Assembly (NCBI RefSeq): GCF_019263585.2 | Contig: NZ_JADQDF010000001.1 | Coordinates: forward strand, 4,092,001 to 4,156,000 | DNA: 64,000 bases | Reading direction: 5' to 3' | Origin: Pseudonocardia oceani | Lineage (GTDB): Bacteria; Actinomycetota; Actinomycetes; Mycobacteriales; Pseudonocardiaceae | Shown here: piece by piece, positions 44,009-53,321 of the stretch | Position numbering within the stretch: the first letter of the stretch is position 1 | How the letters are laid out: each line of letters opens with the position of its first letter | Notes under the pieces: generated by a model | Databases searched by the model: none | Told to the model about the DNA's origin: nothing | The model's input: the letters and a program-made list of their open reading frames with translations, nothing else | Position numbers and translations under genes: made by a program

Positions 44009-45514
44009 TCAGCTCCCCGTGCCCTCCGGCGCCTCCACCTCGCGGCGCAGGATCTTGCCGGTCGGGCCCTTGGGCAGCTCGTCGACCACCCACACGTGGC
44101 GCGGGTACTTGTACGCCGCCACGCGCTCCTTCACGAACGCCTTGAGCTCGTCGGGCTCGGCCGACTCGCCGGACTTGAACGCGACGGCCGCGCCGACCTC
44201 CTCGCCGAGGTCGCCGTGCTTGATCCCGATGACGGCGGCCTCGGCGACGGCGGGGTGCTCGTAGAGCGCCTCCTCGATCTCGCGCGGGTAGACGTTGTAG
44301 CCACCGCGGATGATGAGGTCCTTCTTGCGGTCGACGATCGTGTAGTAGCCGTCGGCGTCCTTCGTGGCGACGTCGCCGGTGCGGAACCAGCCGTCGGGGA
44401 TCGACTCCGCCGTGGCCTCCGGGCGGCCCCAGTAGCCCTTCATGACGTTCTCGCCGCGGATGGCGATCTCGCCGGGCTCGCCCTCGGCGACCTCGTTGCC
44501 CTCGTCGTCGACGACCTTCATCTCGCAGCCGGGGACCTCGAAGCCGATGGTGCCGGGCTTGCGCTCCTTGCCGGGCTGGTTGAACGAGGCCACCGGCGAG
44601 GTCTCGGACAGGCCGTAGCCCTCCAGGATCGTGCAGCCGAACTTGTCCTCGAACGCCTTCATGATCTCCACCGGCATCGCGGAGCCGCCGGAGATGCAGG
44701 TGCGCAGCGAGGAGACGTCGGCCGAGTCGGCGTCGTTGTGGTGCAGCATCCCGGCGTACATGGTCGGGACGCCCTCGAACACGGTGACCCGGTCGCGCGC
44801 GATGACCTGCAGCGCCTTCCCGGCGTCGAAGCGCGGGATCAGGGTCAGGCACGAGCCGGTGGCGACCGAGGCGTTGAGCCCGCAGGTCAGGCCGAACACG
44901 TGGAACAGCGGCAGGCAGCCCATGATCACGTCGTCGGGCGTGATCTGGATCAGCGCGTCGACGGTGGTGCGGCAGTTGGTGTCGAGGTTGTGGTGCGTCA
45001 GCTCGGCGCCCTTGGGCTGCCCGGTGGTGCCGGAGGTGTAGAGGATGACGGCGGTGTCGTCGTCGGCCCGCTCGACGGCCTCGGGCGCGGGCGACGCGCC
45101 GCCGAGCTGCTCCTCGGTCGGGCCCGTGGCGCCGACGATCACCGAGTCGATGCCGACGGTCTTCGCGGCCTCGGCGACCGCGTCGCCGCCGCCGTCCCAG
45201 CCGAACACCAGCGACATGCCGGAGTCCTCGAGGTAGTACTCCACCTCGCGCGCCTTGAGCAGCGGGTTCATCGGCACGACCGTGGCGCCGGCCAGCAGGG
45301 CGCCGTAGAACGCGATCGGGTAGGCGGGGACGTTCGGGAACACCAGGCCGACGCGGTCGCCGGGCTCGATCCCGCGGTCCTTCAGCATCCCGGCGACACC
45401 GGCAGCGGACGAGAGCAGATCGGAGTAGGTCAGGACGGCGTCGTCCAGGCGCACCGCCGGGCGGTCACCGTGGTCGGCCGCCGTCTGCACCAGGTTGGCT
45501 GCGAGGTTCGTCAT
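44009..45514 (-). CDS. Long-chain fatty-acid-CoA ligase (ANL superfamily)
   Basis: 501 residues. [20 protein letters not shown] is the P-loop (A3), [14 protein letters not shown] the A5 motif, [18 protein letters not shown] the A7/A8 hinge, and [11 protein letters not shown] the A10 Lys that performs adenylation. The set is typical of fatty-acyl- or aryl-CoA ligases. It activates a carboxylic acid with ATP and CoA. Start supported by a TAGGGT hexamer 7 nt upstream. The TetR gene is 32 nt upstream on the same strand, so the ligase has its own promoter inside that gap. Confidence 0.9.
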   Translation of the reverse strand: MTNLAANLVQTAADHGDRPAVRLDDAVLTYSDLLSSAAGVAGMLKDRGIEPGDRVGLVFPNVPAYPIAFYGALLAGATVVPMNPLLKAREVEYYLEDSGMSLVFGWDGGGDAVAEAAKTVGIDSVIVGATGPTEEQLGGASPAPEAVERADDDTAVILYTSGTTGQPKGAELTHHNLDTNCRTTVDALIQITPDDVIMGCLPLFHVFGLTCGLNASVATGSCLTLIPRFDAGKALQVIARDRVTVFEGVPTMYAGMLHHNDADSADVSSLRTCISGGSAMPVEIMKAFEDKFGCTILEGYGLSETSPVASFNQPGKERKPGTIGFEVPGCEMKVVDDEGNEVAEGEPGEIAIRGENVMKGYWGRPEATAESIPDGWFRTGDVATKDADGYYTIVDRKKDLIIRGGYNVYPREIEEALYEHPAVAEAAVIGIKHGDLGEEVGAAVAFKSGESAEPDELKAFVKERVAAYKYPRHVWVVDELPKGPTGKILRREVEAPEGTGS

Positions 45515-45521
45515 GGAACGG

Positions 45522-45527
45522 ACCCTA
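45522..45527 (-). promoter_or_regulatory. -10 hexamer of a leaderless promoter for the acyl-CoA ligase
   Basis: TAGGGT on the reverse strand ends 7 nt before the ATG at 45514. Confidence 0.5.
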
Positions 45528-45545
45528 ACCCGGGTGCGTGATGGG

Positions 45546-46151
45546 TCACACGCCAGAGCGTCCCGCGTTGATCACGGGGAGCAGCACCCGGTCGACGAGG
45601 GTCTCGACGAACTCCGCGTCGGCCGGTTCGTCGGTGAGCAGCAGGTGCTGCAGCGTCATGCCACGGGTGACGTCGGCGACCAGCATCGCGTCGACGCCGT
45701 CGCCGACCTCCCCGCGCTCGCGGGCCCGCGCGAGGATCACCTTCATCAGCCGCGCCTCCTGCGAGCGCAGCAGCTCCAGGGCCAGCGCGCCGAGCTCGCC
45801 GCTCGACGCCGCGACCGCGAGCAGCCCGTGCGTGAGGTTGCGGGTCGGCGCGGCGGAGGGGCGGTGCAGGTTGGCGACCAGGTCGCCGCGCAGCGTGCCG
45901 GTGTCGGGGAGCTCGGCGGACTCGTGGCCGGCGCGGGTGACGGCGTGCTGCAGCGCCGCCGTCATCAGCTCCTCCTTGCCCGACCAGCGCCGGTACACCG
46001 TCTTCGCGCTGGCATGGGCCCGCTTGTGCACCGCGGAGACGGTGAGCCGGTCGTAGCCGACCTCGGCGAGGACCTCCAGGGCGGCGTCGAGGATCGCCGC
46101 CTCACGCTCCGGGTCCGGCGGGCGTCCGGGGCCGCGTGTGCCCGAGGTCAT
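45546..46151 (-). CDS. TetR-family transcriptional regulator
   Basis: 201 residues. [23 protein letters not shown] and [23 protein letters not shown] form the TetR helix-turn-helix; the rest is an all-helical ligand domain of the TetR_C_16-like group ([21 protein letters not shown]). Ligand unknown. It might control the adjacent acyl-CoA ligase or the divergent TerC gene; TetR proteins next to acyl-CoA ligases often sense acyl-CoA. GGAGAGGAG precedes the ATG. Confidence 0.88.
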   Translation of the reverse strand: MTSGTRGPGRPPDPEREAAILDAALEVLAEVGYDRLTVSAVHKRAHASAKTVYRRWSGKEELMTAALQHAVTRAGHESAELPDTGTLRGDLVANLHRPSAAPTRNLTHGLLAVAASSGELGALALELLRSQEARLMKVILARARERGEVGDGVDAMLVADVTRGMTLQHLLLTDEPADAEFVETLVDRVLLPVINAGRSGV

Positions 46152-46252
46152 AGGGGCGGATCTCCTCTCCGGGGAACACAGGGGCAGGGGCCGTACGTCA
46201 CACTACAGGGAAACGACACACTGCCCTTTCCTAATGCCGCCACCCGGAACGG

Positions 46253-47431
46253 ATGACGCTCATGGACGTACCCGCCCTCGTCTGGGGCCTGACGATCGTC
46301 GGGATCGTCGGTCTCCTCCTCTTCGACTTCGTCTTCCACGTGCGCAAGGCGCACATCCCCACGCTGCGCGAGGCGGCGGTCTGGTCGGCGATCTACGTCG
46401 GCATCGCGATCGTCTTCGGCATCGGCGTGTGGTGGTTCGGCGGGGCGACCATGGGCACCGAGTACTTCGCCGGGTACGTCACCGAGAAGGCGCTCTCGGT
46501 CGACAACCTGTTCGTCTTCCTCATCATCATGGCGAGCTTCGCCGTGCCCCGGGCGGACCAGCAGAAGGTGCTGCTGTTCGGCATCGTGTTCTCGCTGCTC
46601 GCCCGCACCGGCTTCATCTTCCTCGGCGCGGCGCTGATCAACTCGTTCGCCTGGGTGTTCTACATCTTCGGCGCGATCCTCATCGTCACCGCGGTGAACC
46701 TGCTCCGCGAGGACGACGACGAGGAGCAGCAGGACAACGTCATGGTGCGGCTGGCCAAGCGGTTCTTCCACACCAGCGAGCACTACGACGGCGACAAGAT
46801 GTTCACCTACGAGAACGGCAAGCGGATGCTGACGCCGATGCTCCTGGTGATGGTCGCCATCGGCGCCACCGACCTGCTGTTCGCGCTCGACTCCATCCCG
46901 GCGATCTTCGGCCTGACCCAGAACACCTACATCGTGTTCACGGCCACCGCGTTCTCGCTGATGGGGCTGCGGCAGCTGTTCTTCCTGATCGACGGCCTGC
47001 TCGACCGGCTCGTCTACCTGTCCTACGGGCTCGCGATCATCCTGGGCTTCATCGGCGTCAAGCTGATCCTGCACGCGCTGCACGAGAACAACCTGCCGTT
47101 CCTGGGCGGCGGGGAGCCGCTGCCGGTAGTCGAGATCAGCACCGGGCTCTCGCTCGTCGTCATCATCGGCGTGCTGGCCGTGACGGTCGTGGCCTCGCTG
47201 TTCAGCGCGTCGGGCAAGGCGAAGAGCGTGTCGTCCGCGGCGCGCAAGCACGCGAAGGAGGCCGTCGACCAGGAGCTGGACGACGACACCCGGGCCCGCA
47301 ACTACGAGCTGCTCGCGGCCGACGAGCAGCGCATCAAGGACCTGCCCGACGACAAGCACGGCCAGGAGGTCCGCGAGGACGCCGAGCTGCGCGAGCTCAT
47401 CGAGCGGGCCCACCGGGAGGCTTTGCGCTGA
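46253..47431 (+). CDS. TerC-family integral membrane protein
   Basis: 392 residues with about nine spans. VTEKALSVDNLFVFLIIMASF holds the conserved E-x-x-L-S-x-D-N motif, and MVAIGATDLLFALDSIPAIFGLTQ the paired G-A-T-D-x-x-F-A-x-D-S-I-P motif. The C-terminal ~75 residues are cytoplasmic and charged, with a coiled tendency. TerC/Alx proteins export Mn2+ in several bacteria and are linked to tellurite resistance. Alx genes often carry a yybP-ykoY riboswitch; I see none here, although one precedes the TMEM165 gene 12 kb away. Confidence 0.9.
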   Translation: MTLMDVPALVWGLTIVGIVGLLLFDFVFHVRKAHIPTLREAAVWSAIYVGIAIVFGIGVWWFGGATMGTEYFAGYVTEKALSVDNLFVFLIIMASFAVPRADQQKVLLFGIVFSLLARTGFIFLGAALINSFAWVFYIFGAILIVTAVNLLREDDDEEQQDNVMVRLAKRFFHTSEHYDGDKMFTYENGKRMLTPMLLVMVAIGATDLLFALDSIPAIFGLTQNTYIVFTATAFSLMGLRQLFFLIDGLLDRLVYLSYGLAIILGFIGVKLILHALHENNLPFLGGGEPLPVVEISTGLSLVVIIGVLAVTVVASLFSASGKAKSVSSAARKHAKEAVDQELDDDTRARNYELLAADEQRIKDLPDDKHGQEVREDAELRELIERAHREALR

Positions 47432-47437
47432 CGCACC

Positions 47438-47479
47438 CGTGAGTGGCGATCGTGGCCAGGGCCACGATCGCCACTCACG
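47438..47479. terminator. 42-nt perfect palindrome, copy 1
   Basis: CGTGAGTGGCGATCGTGGCC - AG - GGCCACGATCGCCACTCACG: a 20-bp perfect stem with a 2-nt loop, 6 nt after the TerC stop and before the convergent dehydrogenase stop. An identical 42-nt copy lies at 60058-60099. Probably a bidirectional terminator or stability element. Confidence 0.7.
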
Positions 47480-47486
47480 AGGGGGT

Positions 47487-49619
47487 TCAGCTGATCAGCG
47501 GGTCGCGGGGCAGGCCGAGCAGGCGCTCCGCGACCTGGTTGCGCGCGATCTCCGACGTGCCGCCCGCGATCGTCAGGCACCGCGCCCACAGGTAGCAGCG
47601 CATCACGAGCTCGTTGCCCCCCGCCACGGCCGCGGTGCCGGCCAGGCGCACCGCCAGCGCCGTGACGCGCTGGGCGTGCTCGGAGGAGAACAGCTTGTTG
47701 AGGTTGCCCTCCGGACCGGGCTCGGTGCCACCGACCGCCCGCGCGGCCTGGCGCAGCAGGAGCAGCCGCTTCGTCAGGTCCTCGACGACCAGCGCCCCCA
47801 CCTCCCGCTCCGCGGCGTGCGGGTCGGGCGACGCGTCGGCGAGGGGCAGCAGGTCCCTGGCGCGGAACGGGATCGTGCCCGCACCGCCCCCGCCGATCGA
47901 CACGCGCTCGTTGCCCAGCGTCGCCCGCGCCACCCGCCAGCCCTGCCCGACCTCACCGACGACGTCGGAGTCGGGCACGAAGACGTCGTCGAGGAAGACC
48001 TCGTTGAACAGGGCGTCGCCGGTGAGCTCGCGCAGCGGCCGGACGTCGACGCCCGGCGAGCGCAGGTCGATCGCCATCATCGTGATGCCCGAGTGCTTCG
48101 GGCCCGAGGAGTCGGTGCGGACCGTCGCGAAGCCCCAGTCGGACTGGTGCGCACGGGTCGTCCACACCTTCTGGCCGCTCACCCGCCATCCGCCGTCGAC
48201 GCGGACGCCGCGCGTGGAGATCGCCGCCGCGTCGGAGCCCGCGCCGGGCTCGGAGAACAGCTGGCACCACTCGGTCTCCCCGCGCAGCGCGGGCAGCAGC
48301 CAGCGGTCGTGCTGCTCTGGCGTGCCGTGCTGGGAGATCGTCTGGATGTTCCAGGCGGTGATGCCCAGGGACGGCATGTCGACGCCGCGGAACTCCTGCT
48401 CGATGACGAGCTGCTCGGTGGCCGACGCGTCGCGGCCCCACGGCGGCGGCCAGTGCGGCACGAGGTAGCCCGACTCCACCATCTTCACGCGGCGCGCGGG
48501 CGCGTCGAGACCCTCGATCGAGGCGACGAACTCGCGGGCGGCCGCGCGGTGGGCGTCGGCCTCGGGCGGGAGGTCGAGGTCCGGGGCGCGCGTGACGCCG
48601 TCGCGGGTGAGGCGGGCGGCGTCGCGGTCGGCGTCACCGGTCTGCGCGACGACCGCGGCGAGCGTGAGCGCGCGGCGCAGGTAGAGGTGGGCGTCGTGCT
48701 CCCAGGTGAAGCCGATGCCGCCGTGCAGCTGGATCATCGTCTCCGCGGCCCGGACGGCGCCGGGCACCGACCGCGCGGCCGCCACCGCGGCGGCGAGCTC
48801 CGCGCCGGGCGTGCCGGCCGGGGCGCGCGAGGCGTCCCAGGCGGCGGCGACGGCGAGCTCGGCGTCGAGCAGCAGGTCGGCCGCCTTGTGCTTGACGGCC
48901 TGGAACGTGCCGACGGTGCGCCCGAACTGCTTGCGCTCCTGGACGTAGGCGACCGAGGTCTCCAGGCAGGCGGTCGCGATGCCCGCGGCCTCCGCGGCGG
49001 CCAGCACGCGGGTGAGCCGGCGCGCCACCGCGGCCCCGCCCGGGATGACGCCGAGCACGGGGGCGGCGTCGAGGGTGACGAGGGCGCCGCGGCGGGTGCG
49101 GTCGAGCAGCGCGGCGGGGACGTCCTTCGTGACGGCCTCGACCACGACCACGTCGTCGCCCGCCACCAGCAGGAACAGCTCGGCGAGCCCGCCGCCCAGG
49201 ACGAATCCGGCGTCGCCGCTCGCGGTGGTGCCGTCGGTGGTGACGCCGGCGCCGAGCCCGACGGCCGCGGTGCGCGACCCGTCGGCCAGCCCCGGCAGCA
49301 GCGACGCCCGCAGCTCCGGCGTGCCGGCCTCGGTCAGGACGGCCGACGCGAGGACGGTCGGCAGGAACGGCCCGGGCGCGACGACGCGGCCCAGCTCCTC
49401 CAGCACGACCGCCAGCTCCGGCAGCCCGGCGCCCTCGCCGCCGTGCTCCTCGGGCACGGCGAGCCCGAGCCAGCCGAGCCCGGCCAGCTCCTTCCACGAC
49501 GCGGGCAGCGCCTCGTCGGGCCGGTCGAGCAGGTCGCGCGCGGCCGCGCGCTGCCCGGAGAGGGCGGAGCGGGCCACCTGGGCCAGCGTCCGGTGGTCGT
49601 CGGTGATCGCCAGAGCCAT
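47487..49619 (-). CDS. Double acyl-CoA dehydrogenase (two ACAD domains in one chain)
   Basis: 710 residues. Residues 1-~335 form one ACAD domain (LGWLGLAVPEEHGGEGAGL, RKQFGRTVGTFQAVKHKAAD, MIQLHGGIGFTWEHDAHLYL). Residues ~365-710 form a second (EFRGVDMPSLGITAWNIQTI, LFSEPGAGSDAAAISTRGVR, TLGNERVSIGG, WARCLTIAGGTSEIARNQVAE). The FadE pairs of mycobacterial steroid degradation are two separate proteins forming alpha2beta2 enzymes in which one partner keeps the active site; this looks like such a pair joined. Expected reaction: alpha,beta-dehydrogenation of an acyl-CoA with FAD. A TAGCGT hexamer lies 6 nt before the ATG. Confidence 0.87.
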   Translation of the reverse strand: MALAITDDHRTLAQVARSALSGQRAAARDLLDRPDEALPASWKELAGLGWLGLAVPEEHGGEGAGLPELAVVLEELGRVVAPGPFLPTVLASAVLTEAGTPELRASLLPGLADGSRTAAVGLGAGVTTDGTTASGDAGFVLGGGLAELFLLVAGDDVVVVEAVTKDVPAALLDRTRRGALVTLDAAPVLGVIPGGAAVARRLTRVLAAAEAAGIATACLETSVAYVQERKQFGRTVGTFQAVKHKAADLLLDAELAVAAAWDASRAPAGTPGAELAAAVAAARSVPGAVRAAETMIQLHGGIGFTWEHDAHLYLRRALTLAAVVAQTGDADRDAARLTRDGVTRAPDLDLPPEADAHRAAAREFVASIEGLDAPARRVKMVESGYLVPHWPPPWGRDASATEQLVIEQEFRGVDMPSLGITAWNIQTISQHGTPEQHDRWLLPALRGETEWCQLFSEPGAGSDAAAISTRGVRVDGGWRVSGQKVWTTRAHQSDWGFATVRTDSSGPKHSGITMMAIDLRSPGVDVRPLRELTGDALFNEVFLDDVFVPDSDVVGEVGQGWRVARATLGNERVSIGGGGAGTIPFRARDLLPLADASPDPHAAEREVGALVVEDLTKRLLLLRQAARAVGGTEPGPEGNLNKLFSSEHAQRVTALAVRLAGTAAVAGGNELVMRCYLWARCLTIAGGTSEIARNQVAERLLGLPRDPLIS

Positions 49620-49625
49620 GCCTGC

Positions 49626-49631
49626 ACGCTA
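49626..49631 (-). promoter_or_regulatory. -10 hexamer of a leaderless promoter for the double dehydrogenase
   Basis: TAGCGT on the reverse strand ends 6 nt before the ATG at 49619. Confidence 0.55.
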
Positions 49632-49758
49632 ACCGGCGCGCCGTCCCGGCGGGAGGCGGTCGCGAAGAGACGAGCTCCGGCGCGGCGCGGGCCGACGCGT
49701 TGACGGGCCGGGAGATCGCGTTAGGTTACGGCCACCACGGCCGACCAGGGGGACCTCG

Positions 49759-52104
49759 ATGCAGTCGTTGGAGCTGGTCGCCGCGGGGCGGCGGATGCAG
49801 GTCCCACCCGGGCGCCCCTTCGTCATCGGGCGCGGGCCCACCGCCGACCTCGACCTCCCCGGCGCGCACGTCTCGCGCACGCACCTCGTCGTCGAACTCA
49901 CCGACGGCCGCTGGACGATCACCGACCACTCCCGCTACGGCACGTTCGCCGGCGGCAGGCGCGTCACGACGATGGCGGTGACGGGCCCGGTCACGGTGCA
50001 CCTCGGCACGCCGCCCGACGTCACGGCGCTGGAGCTCCGGCCGGTCGGGGCCCCGCCGCCGCCCGGCCCCCCGTCACGGGACCGGCTGCCCCCGGTGCCC
50101 CGGGGCGGGGTGCTGGCCCGCCAGGGTGGCGGCGCCACGATGAGCTACAGCGTCGCGCGGGCCGCGCCGACCGCCCGTATCCGGGTGGGCCGGCTGCCCG
50201 ACAACGACGTCGTCCTCGACGACCTGCTCGTCTCGCGCCACCACGCCGAGCTGCGGCGCACCGGTCAGGGCTGGCAGATCGCCGACCTCGGCACCGGCAA
50301 CGGCACGTTCGTCAACGGGGTGCGGGTGCGGACGGCCGCGGTCGGGCCGCGCGACGTCATCGGCATCGGGCACGCCCTCCTGCAGCTGCACGGCGACGAG
50401 CTCGTCGCGGCCGTCGACACCGGCGACGTCGCCTTCGAGGTGCGCGACCTCGGCGTCACCACGCCCGAGGGCAAGGCCCTGATGCGCGACGTCGGCTTCG
50501 GGCTGGCCGGCAAGAGCCTGCTCGCGGTGGTGGGGCCCAGCGGGGCGGGGAAGTCGACGCTGCTGCGGGCGCTCACCGGCAGCCGGCCCGCCGACATCGG
50601 CGAGATCCGCTACGCCGGGCGCGACCTCTACGCCGAGTTCGACGAGCTGCGCCACCGCATCGGCCTGGTCCCGCAGGACGACGTGCTGCACACCCAGCTG
50701 ACGGTGCGCCGCGCCCTGCGCTACGCCGCCCGGCTGCGCTTCCCGGCCGACGTCAAGCGGGCCGACCGCGAGCGGCGGATCACTGAGGTGCTCGAGGAGC
50801 TCGGCCTCACGAAACACGCCGACCAGCGCATCGACACGCTGTCGGGCGGGCAGCGCAAGCGCACGTCGGTGGCGCTGGAGCTGCTCACCAAGCCGACGCT
50901 GCTGTTCCTCGACGAGCCGACGTCCGGCCTCGACCCCGGCCTGGACAAGGCCGTCATGCAGACGCTGCGCGGGCTGGCCGACGGCGGGCGCACGGTCGTC
51001 GTCGTCACCCACAGCGTGGCCAACCTCGACCAGTGCGACCGCCTGCTCGTGCTCGCCCCCGGCGGTCACGTCGCCTACTTCGGGCCGCCCGGCGAGGCCC
51101 TGGCCTACTTCGACCAGCCCGACTACGCCGAGATGTTCCTGCTGCTGAGCCGCGTGCCGGGCGAGGAGATCGGGGCGCGCTTCCGGCAGTCGGCGCAGCA
51201 CCGCCGCTACGTCGCCGGCGCCACCGGGTACACGCCCCGGATCGCCGACCGCTCGGCCCCCTCGGCGGCCCCGCCGCAGCAGCGCTTCGGCACCCAGCTC
51301 GCGGTGCTGTGCCGGCGCTACCTGGCGGTCATCGCCTCGGACAAGCAGTACGCGATCTCGCTGGCCGCGCTCCCGCTGATGCTGAGCCTGCTGGCCCGCC
51401 TGGTGCCGGGCGACTCCGGCCTGTCCGTCACGGCCGCCCTCGGCGCCGCCGACGGCCAGCCGCTGCAGCTGCTGCTCGTGCTCGTCGTCGGCGGGGCGCT
51501 GGTGGGGCTGGCCGCCTCGATCCGGGAGCTGGTGAAGGAACGCCCGGTGTACGTCCGGGAGCGCGCGATCGGGCTGTCGCTCCCGGCGTACCTGGTGTCG
51601 AAGCTGCTGGTTCTGGGCCTGATCACCGGGCTGCAGGCGGTGCTGTTCACGCTGCTCGCGACGCTCGGGCGCGACGGCCCCGACGAGGCGCTCGTCCTGG
51701 GGTCGCCGGTGGCGGAGGTGCTGCTCGCCGTCGTCGCCGTCACCGTGGCGTCGATGGTGGCGGGGCTCGCGATCTCCGCGTTCATCGACAACGCCGACCG
51801 CGGCATGCCGCTGCTGGTGCTCGTGCTGATGCTGGAGCTCGTCGTCAGCGGCGGGATCTTCCCGGTGCACGGGCGGCCGGTGCTGGAGCAGCTGGCGTGG
51901 CTGGTGCCGTCGCGGTGGGCGTTCGCGATGGGCTCCACGACCATCGACATGAACCGGCTGCAGACCGACCCCGACCCGCTCTGGGAGCACAACGCCGGGC
52001 AGTGGCTGCTCGCGGTGGCGGCGCTCGTCGTGATCGTGGCGGTGCTCGTGGCGCTCACGGCGGTGCGGCTGCGGCGCCTCGACCCGGTGCGGGCGCGGCG
52101 CTGA
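49759..52104 (+). CDS. FHA-domain ABC transporter (Rv1747-like, ABCG half-transporter)
   Basis: 781 residues. Two FHA domains bind phosphothreonine: residues ~20-95 (IGRGPTADLDLP, HVSRTHLVVEL) and ~140-215 (VGRLPDNDVVLDD, VSRHHAEL, NGTFVNG). The ABC ATPase follows (~230-450): VVGPSGAGKSTLL, LSGGQRKRTSVAL, LLFLDEPTSGLDPGL. The last ~270 residues carry six spans of the ABC2 type. In Mycobacterium the homologue Rv1747 exports cell-envelope lipoglycan precursors and is regulated by the Ser/Thr kinase PknF through its FHA domains. No kinase gene is adjacent here. Start ATG has GGGGGAC 6 nt upstream. Confidence 0.9.
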   Translation: MQSLELVAAGRRMQVPPGRPFVIGRGPTADLDLPGAHVSRTHLVVELTDGRWTITDHSRYGTFAGGRRVTTMAVTGPVTVHLGTPPDVTALELRPVGAPPPPGPPSRDRLPPVPRGGVLARQGGGATMSYSVARAAPTARIRVGRLPDNDVVLDDLLVSRHHAELRRTGQGWQIADLGTGNGTFVNGVRVRTAAVGPRDVIGIGHALLQLHGDELVAAVDTGDVAFEVRDLGVTTPEGKALMRDVGFGLAGKSLLAVVGPSGAGKSTLLRALTGSRPADIGEIRYAGRDLYAEFDELRHRIGLVPQDDVLHTQLTVRRALRYAARLRFPADVKRADRERRITEVLEELGLTKHADQRIDTLSGGQRKRTSVALELLTKPTLLFLDEPTSGLDPGLDKAVMQTLRGLADGGRTVVVVTHSVANLDQCDRLLVLAPGGHVAYFGPPGEALAYFDQPDYAEMFLLLSRVPGEEIGARFRQSAQHRRYVAGATGYTPRIADRSAPSAAPPQQRFGTQLAVLCRRYLAVIASDKQYAISLAALPLMLSLLARLVPGDSGLSVTAALGAADGQPLQLLLVLVVGGALVGLAASIRELVKERPVYVRERAIGLSLPAYLVSKLLVLGLITGLQAVLFTLLATLGRDGPDEALVLGSPVAEVLLAVVAVTVASMVAGLAISAFIDNADRGMPLLVLVLMLELVVSGGIFPVHGRPVLEQLAWLVPSRWAFAMGSTTIDMNRLQTDPDPLWEHNAGQWLLAVAALVVIVAVLVALTAVRLRRLDPVRARR

Positions 52105-52198
52105 GAGATCCTCGCGGCCCGGGTGCAAAATCCGGCCGGGCCGTTCGTGGAGTCGGTACACGCCCCCGCGACCGGGGGCAGGACACCGGGAGACCGCC

Positions 52199-52897
52199 AT
52201 GACCACCATCCCCACCCGCGCCGGCACCACCTCGGCGCCCGACGAGCTCACCGCCGACCGCGTCACGAAGTCGCTGCTGGGCTACGGCGTCATCGCCGGG
52301 CCCGTGTACGTCGTCGCCTCGGTGGCGCAGGGCCTGCTGCGCGAGGGCTTCGACTTCTCCCGCCACGCCTGGAGCCAGCTCGCGCTCGGCGACGGCGGGT
52401 GGATCCAGGTGACCACGTTCGTCGTCACCGGTGCGATGGCGGTCCTGGCCGCGCTCGGGCTGCGCCGCGCGCTGCGCACCGGCCCGGCCGCGACGGCGTC
52501 ACCGGTGTTGCTGGCGCTGTTCGGGCTGAGCCTGGTCGTGGCCGGGATCTTCCCCGTCGACGCCGTGAACGGGTTCCCGGCCGGCCTGCCGCAGGCCACG
52601 ACGATCAGCGGCACCGCGGCGGTGCACCTGCTCGCCGGCGCGCTCGGGTTCCCGTGCCTCGCCGCGGCGCTGCTCGTCCTCGCCCGGCGGCTCTCCCGCG
52701 AGGGGTTCGCGGGGCTCGCCACGGCCTGCCGGGTCGTCGCGCCGCTGTTCCTCGCCGGATTCCTCGCCATGGCGGCGGGGCTGCTCGGATCGGCGGGCGT
52801 GCCGGTGTTCGTGGCCGTCGTCGTCGCCGTGTTCGCGCTGCTCACCGTCGTGTTCGTGCACCGCTACCGGACCATGCCGAACACCGACGGCCGCTGA
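52199..52897 (+). CDS. DUF998-family membrane protein
   Basis: 232 residues, about six spans. The order LLGYGVIAGPVYVVASVAQGL, REGFDFSRHAWSQLALGDGGWIQ, GLSLVVAGIFPVDAVNGFP fits the DUF998 family; the loop with SRHAWSQLALG and the D-x-x-x-G-x-P motif are its conserved parts. Function unknown. It ends 28 nt before the DGPF protein gene and sits upstream of the ECF sigma factor, so the three are probably one regulated unit. GGGAG precedes the ATG. Confidence 0.82.
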   Translation: MTTIPTRAGTTSAPDELTADRVTKSLLGYGVIAGPVYVVASVAQGLLREGFDFSRHAWSQLALGDGGWIQVTTFVVTGAMAVLAALGLRRALRTGPAATASPVLLALFGLSLVVAGIFPVDAVNGFPAGLPQATTISGTAAVHLLAGALGFPCLAAALLVLARRLSREGFAGLATACRVVAPLFLAGFLAMAAGLLGSAGVPVFVAVVVAVFALLTVVFVHRYRTMPNTDGR

Positions 52898-52925
52898 CAC
52901 CCACCCCCCCGAGAGGAACCTCCCG

Positions 52926-53297
52926 ATGCGCTACCTCGTCGTGCTGGAGGCCAGCACCCCCGACACCCCGCCGCCCGCCGAGCTGATGGCCGGCATCCTG
53001 GCGCTGGGGGAGGACGCCACCCGCGCCGGCGTGCTGCTGGACACCGCGGGCCTCGCCCCGAGCGCCGCGGGCGCCAAGGTCGCCGTGGGCGGTGACGGGC
53101 TCCGCGTCACCGACGGCCCGTTCGCGGAGTCCAAGGAGATGATCAGCTACGCCGTCTACGACACCCGCACGAAGGAGGAGGCGGTGGAGTGGACCAGCCG
53201 GTTCATGGCCCTGCACCACGACCTCTGGCCCGGCTGGGAGGGCGAGGCGCGCGTGCTGAAGGTGATGGGGCCCGAGGACTTCGCGCCCCCGGCGTGA
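52926..53297 (+). CDS. YCII/DGPF-domain protein
   Basis: 123 residues. MRYLVVLEAS opens the ferredoxin-like fold; VTDGPFAESKEMISYAVYD carries the D-G-P-F signature that names the family, and the usual W-x-x-R-F-M helix follows. Members are small dimeric proteins of unknown activity. In actinobacteria they are typically encoded beside ECF sigma factors of the ECF42 group, exactly as here (the sigma gene starts 24 nt later). GAGAGGAAC precedes the ATG. Confidence 0.88.
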   Translation: MRYLVVLEASTPDTPPPAELMAGILALGEDATRAGVLLDTAGLAPSAAGAKVAVGGDGLRVTDGPFAESKEMISYAVYDTRTKEEAVEWTSRFMALHHDLWPGWEGEARVLKVMGPEDFAPPA

Positions 53298-53309
53298 GAG
53301 CGGGCCCGG

Positions 53310-53315
53310 CATGAT
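53310..53315 (+). promoter_or_regulatory. -10-like hexamer before the ECF sigma gene
   Basis: CATGAT ends 6 nt before the GTG at 53322. The spacing matches other leaderless starts of the window, so the sigma gene may have its own promoter besides the upstream transcript. Confidence 0.35.
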
Positions 53316-53321
53316 GGCGGG

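Noticed and set aside
46190-46235. Operator-like GTCACACTACAGGGAAACGA region between TetR and TerC
   Set aside because: Similar half-sites (GTGTCG, GTGTGAC) occur, but they do not form a convincing inverted repeat, so no operator is annotated.
46160-46252. yybP-ykoY riboswitch in front of the TerC gene
   Set aside because: Alx/TerC genes often have one, so I looked for GGGGAGTAGC and GCGAGCGAGACC-like segments; neither is present in this short leader.
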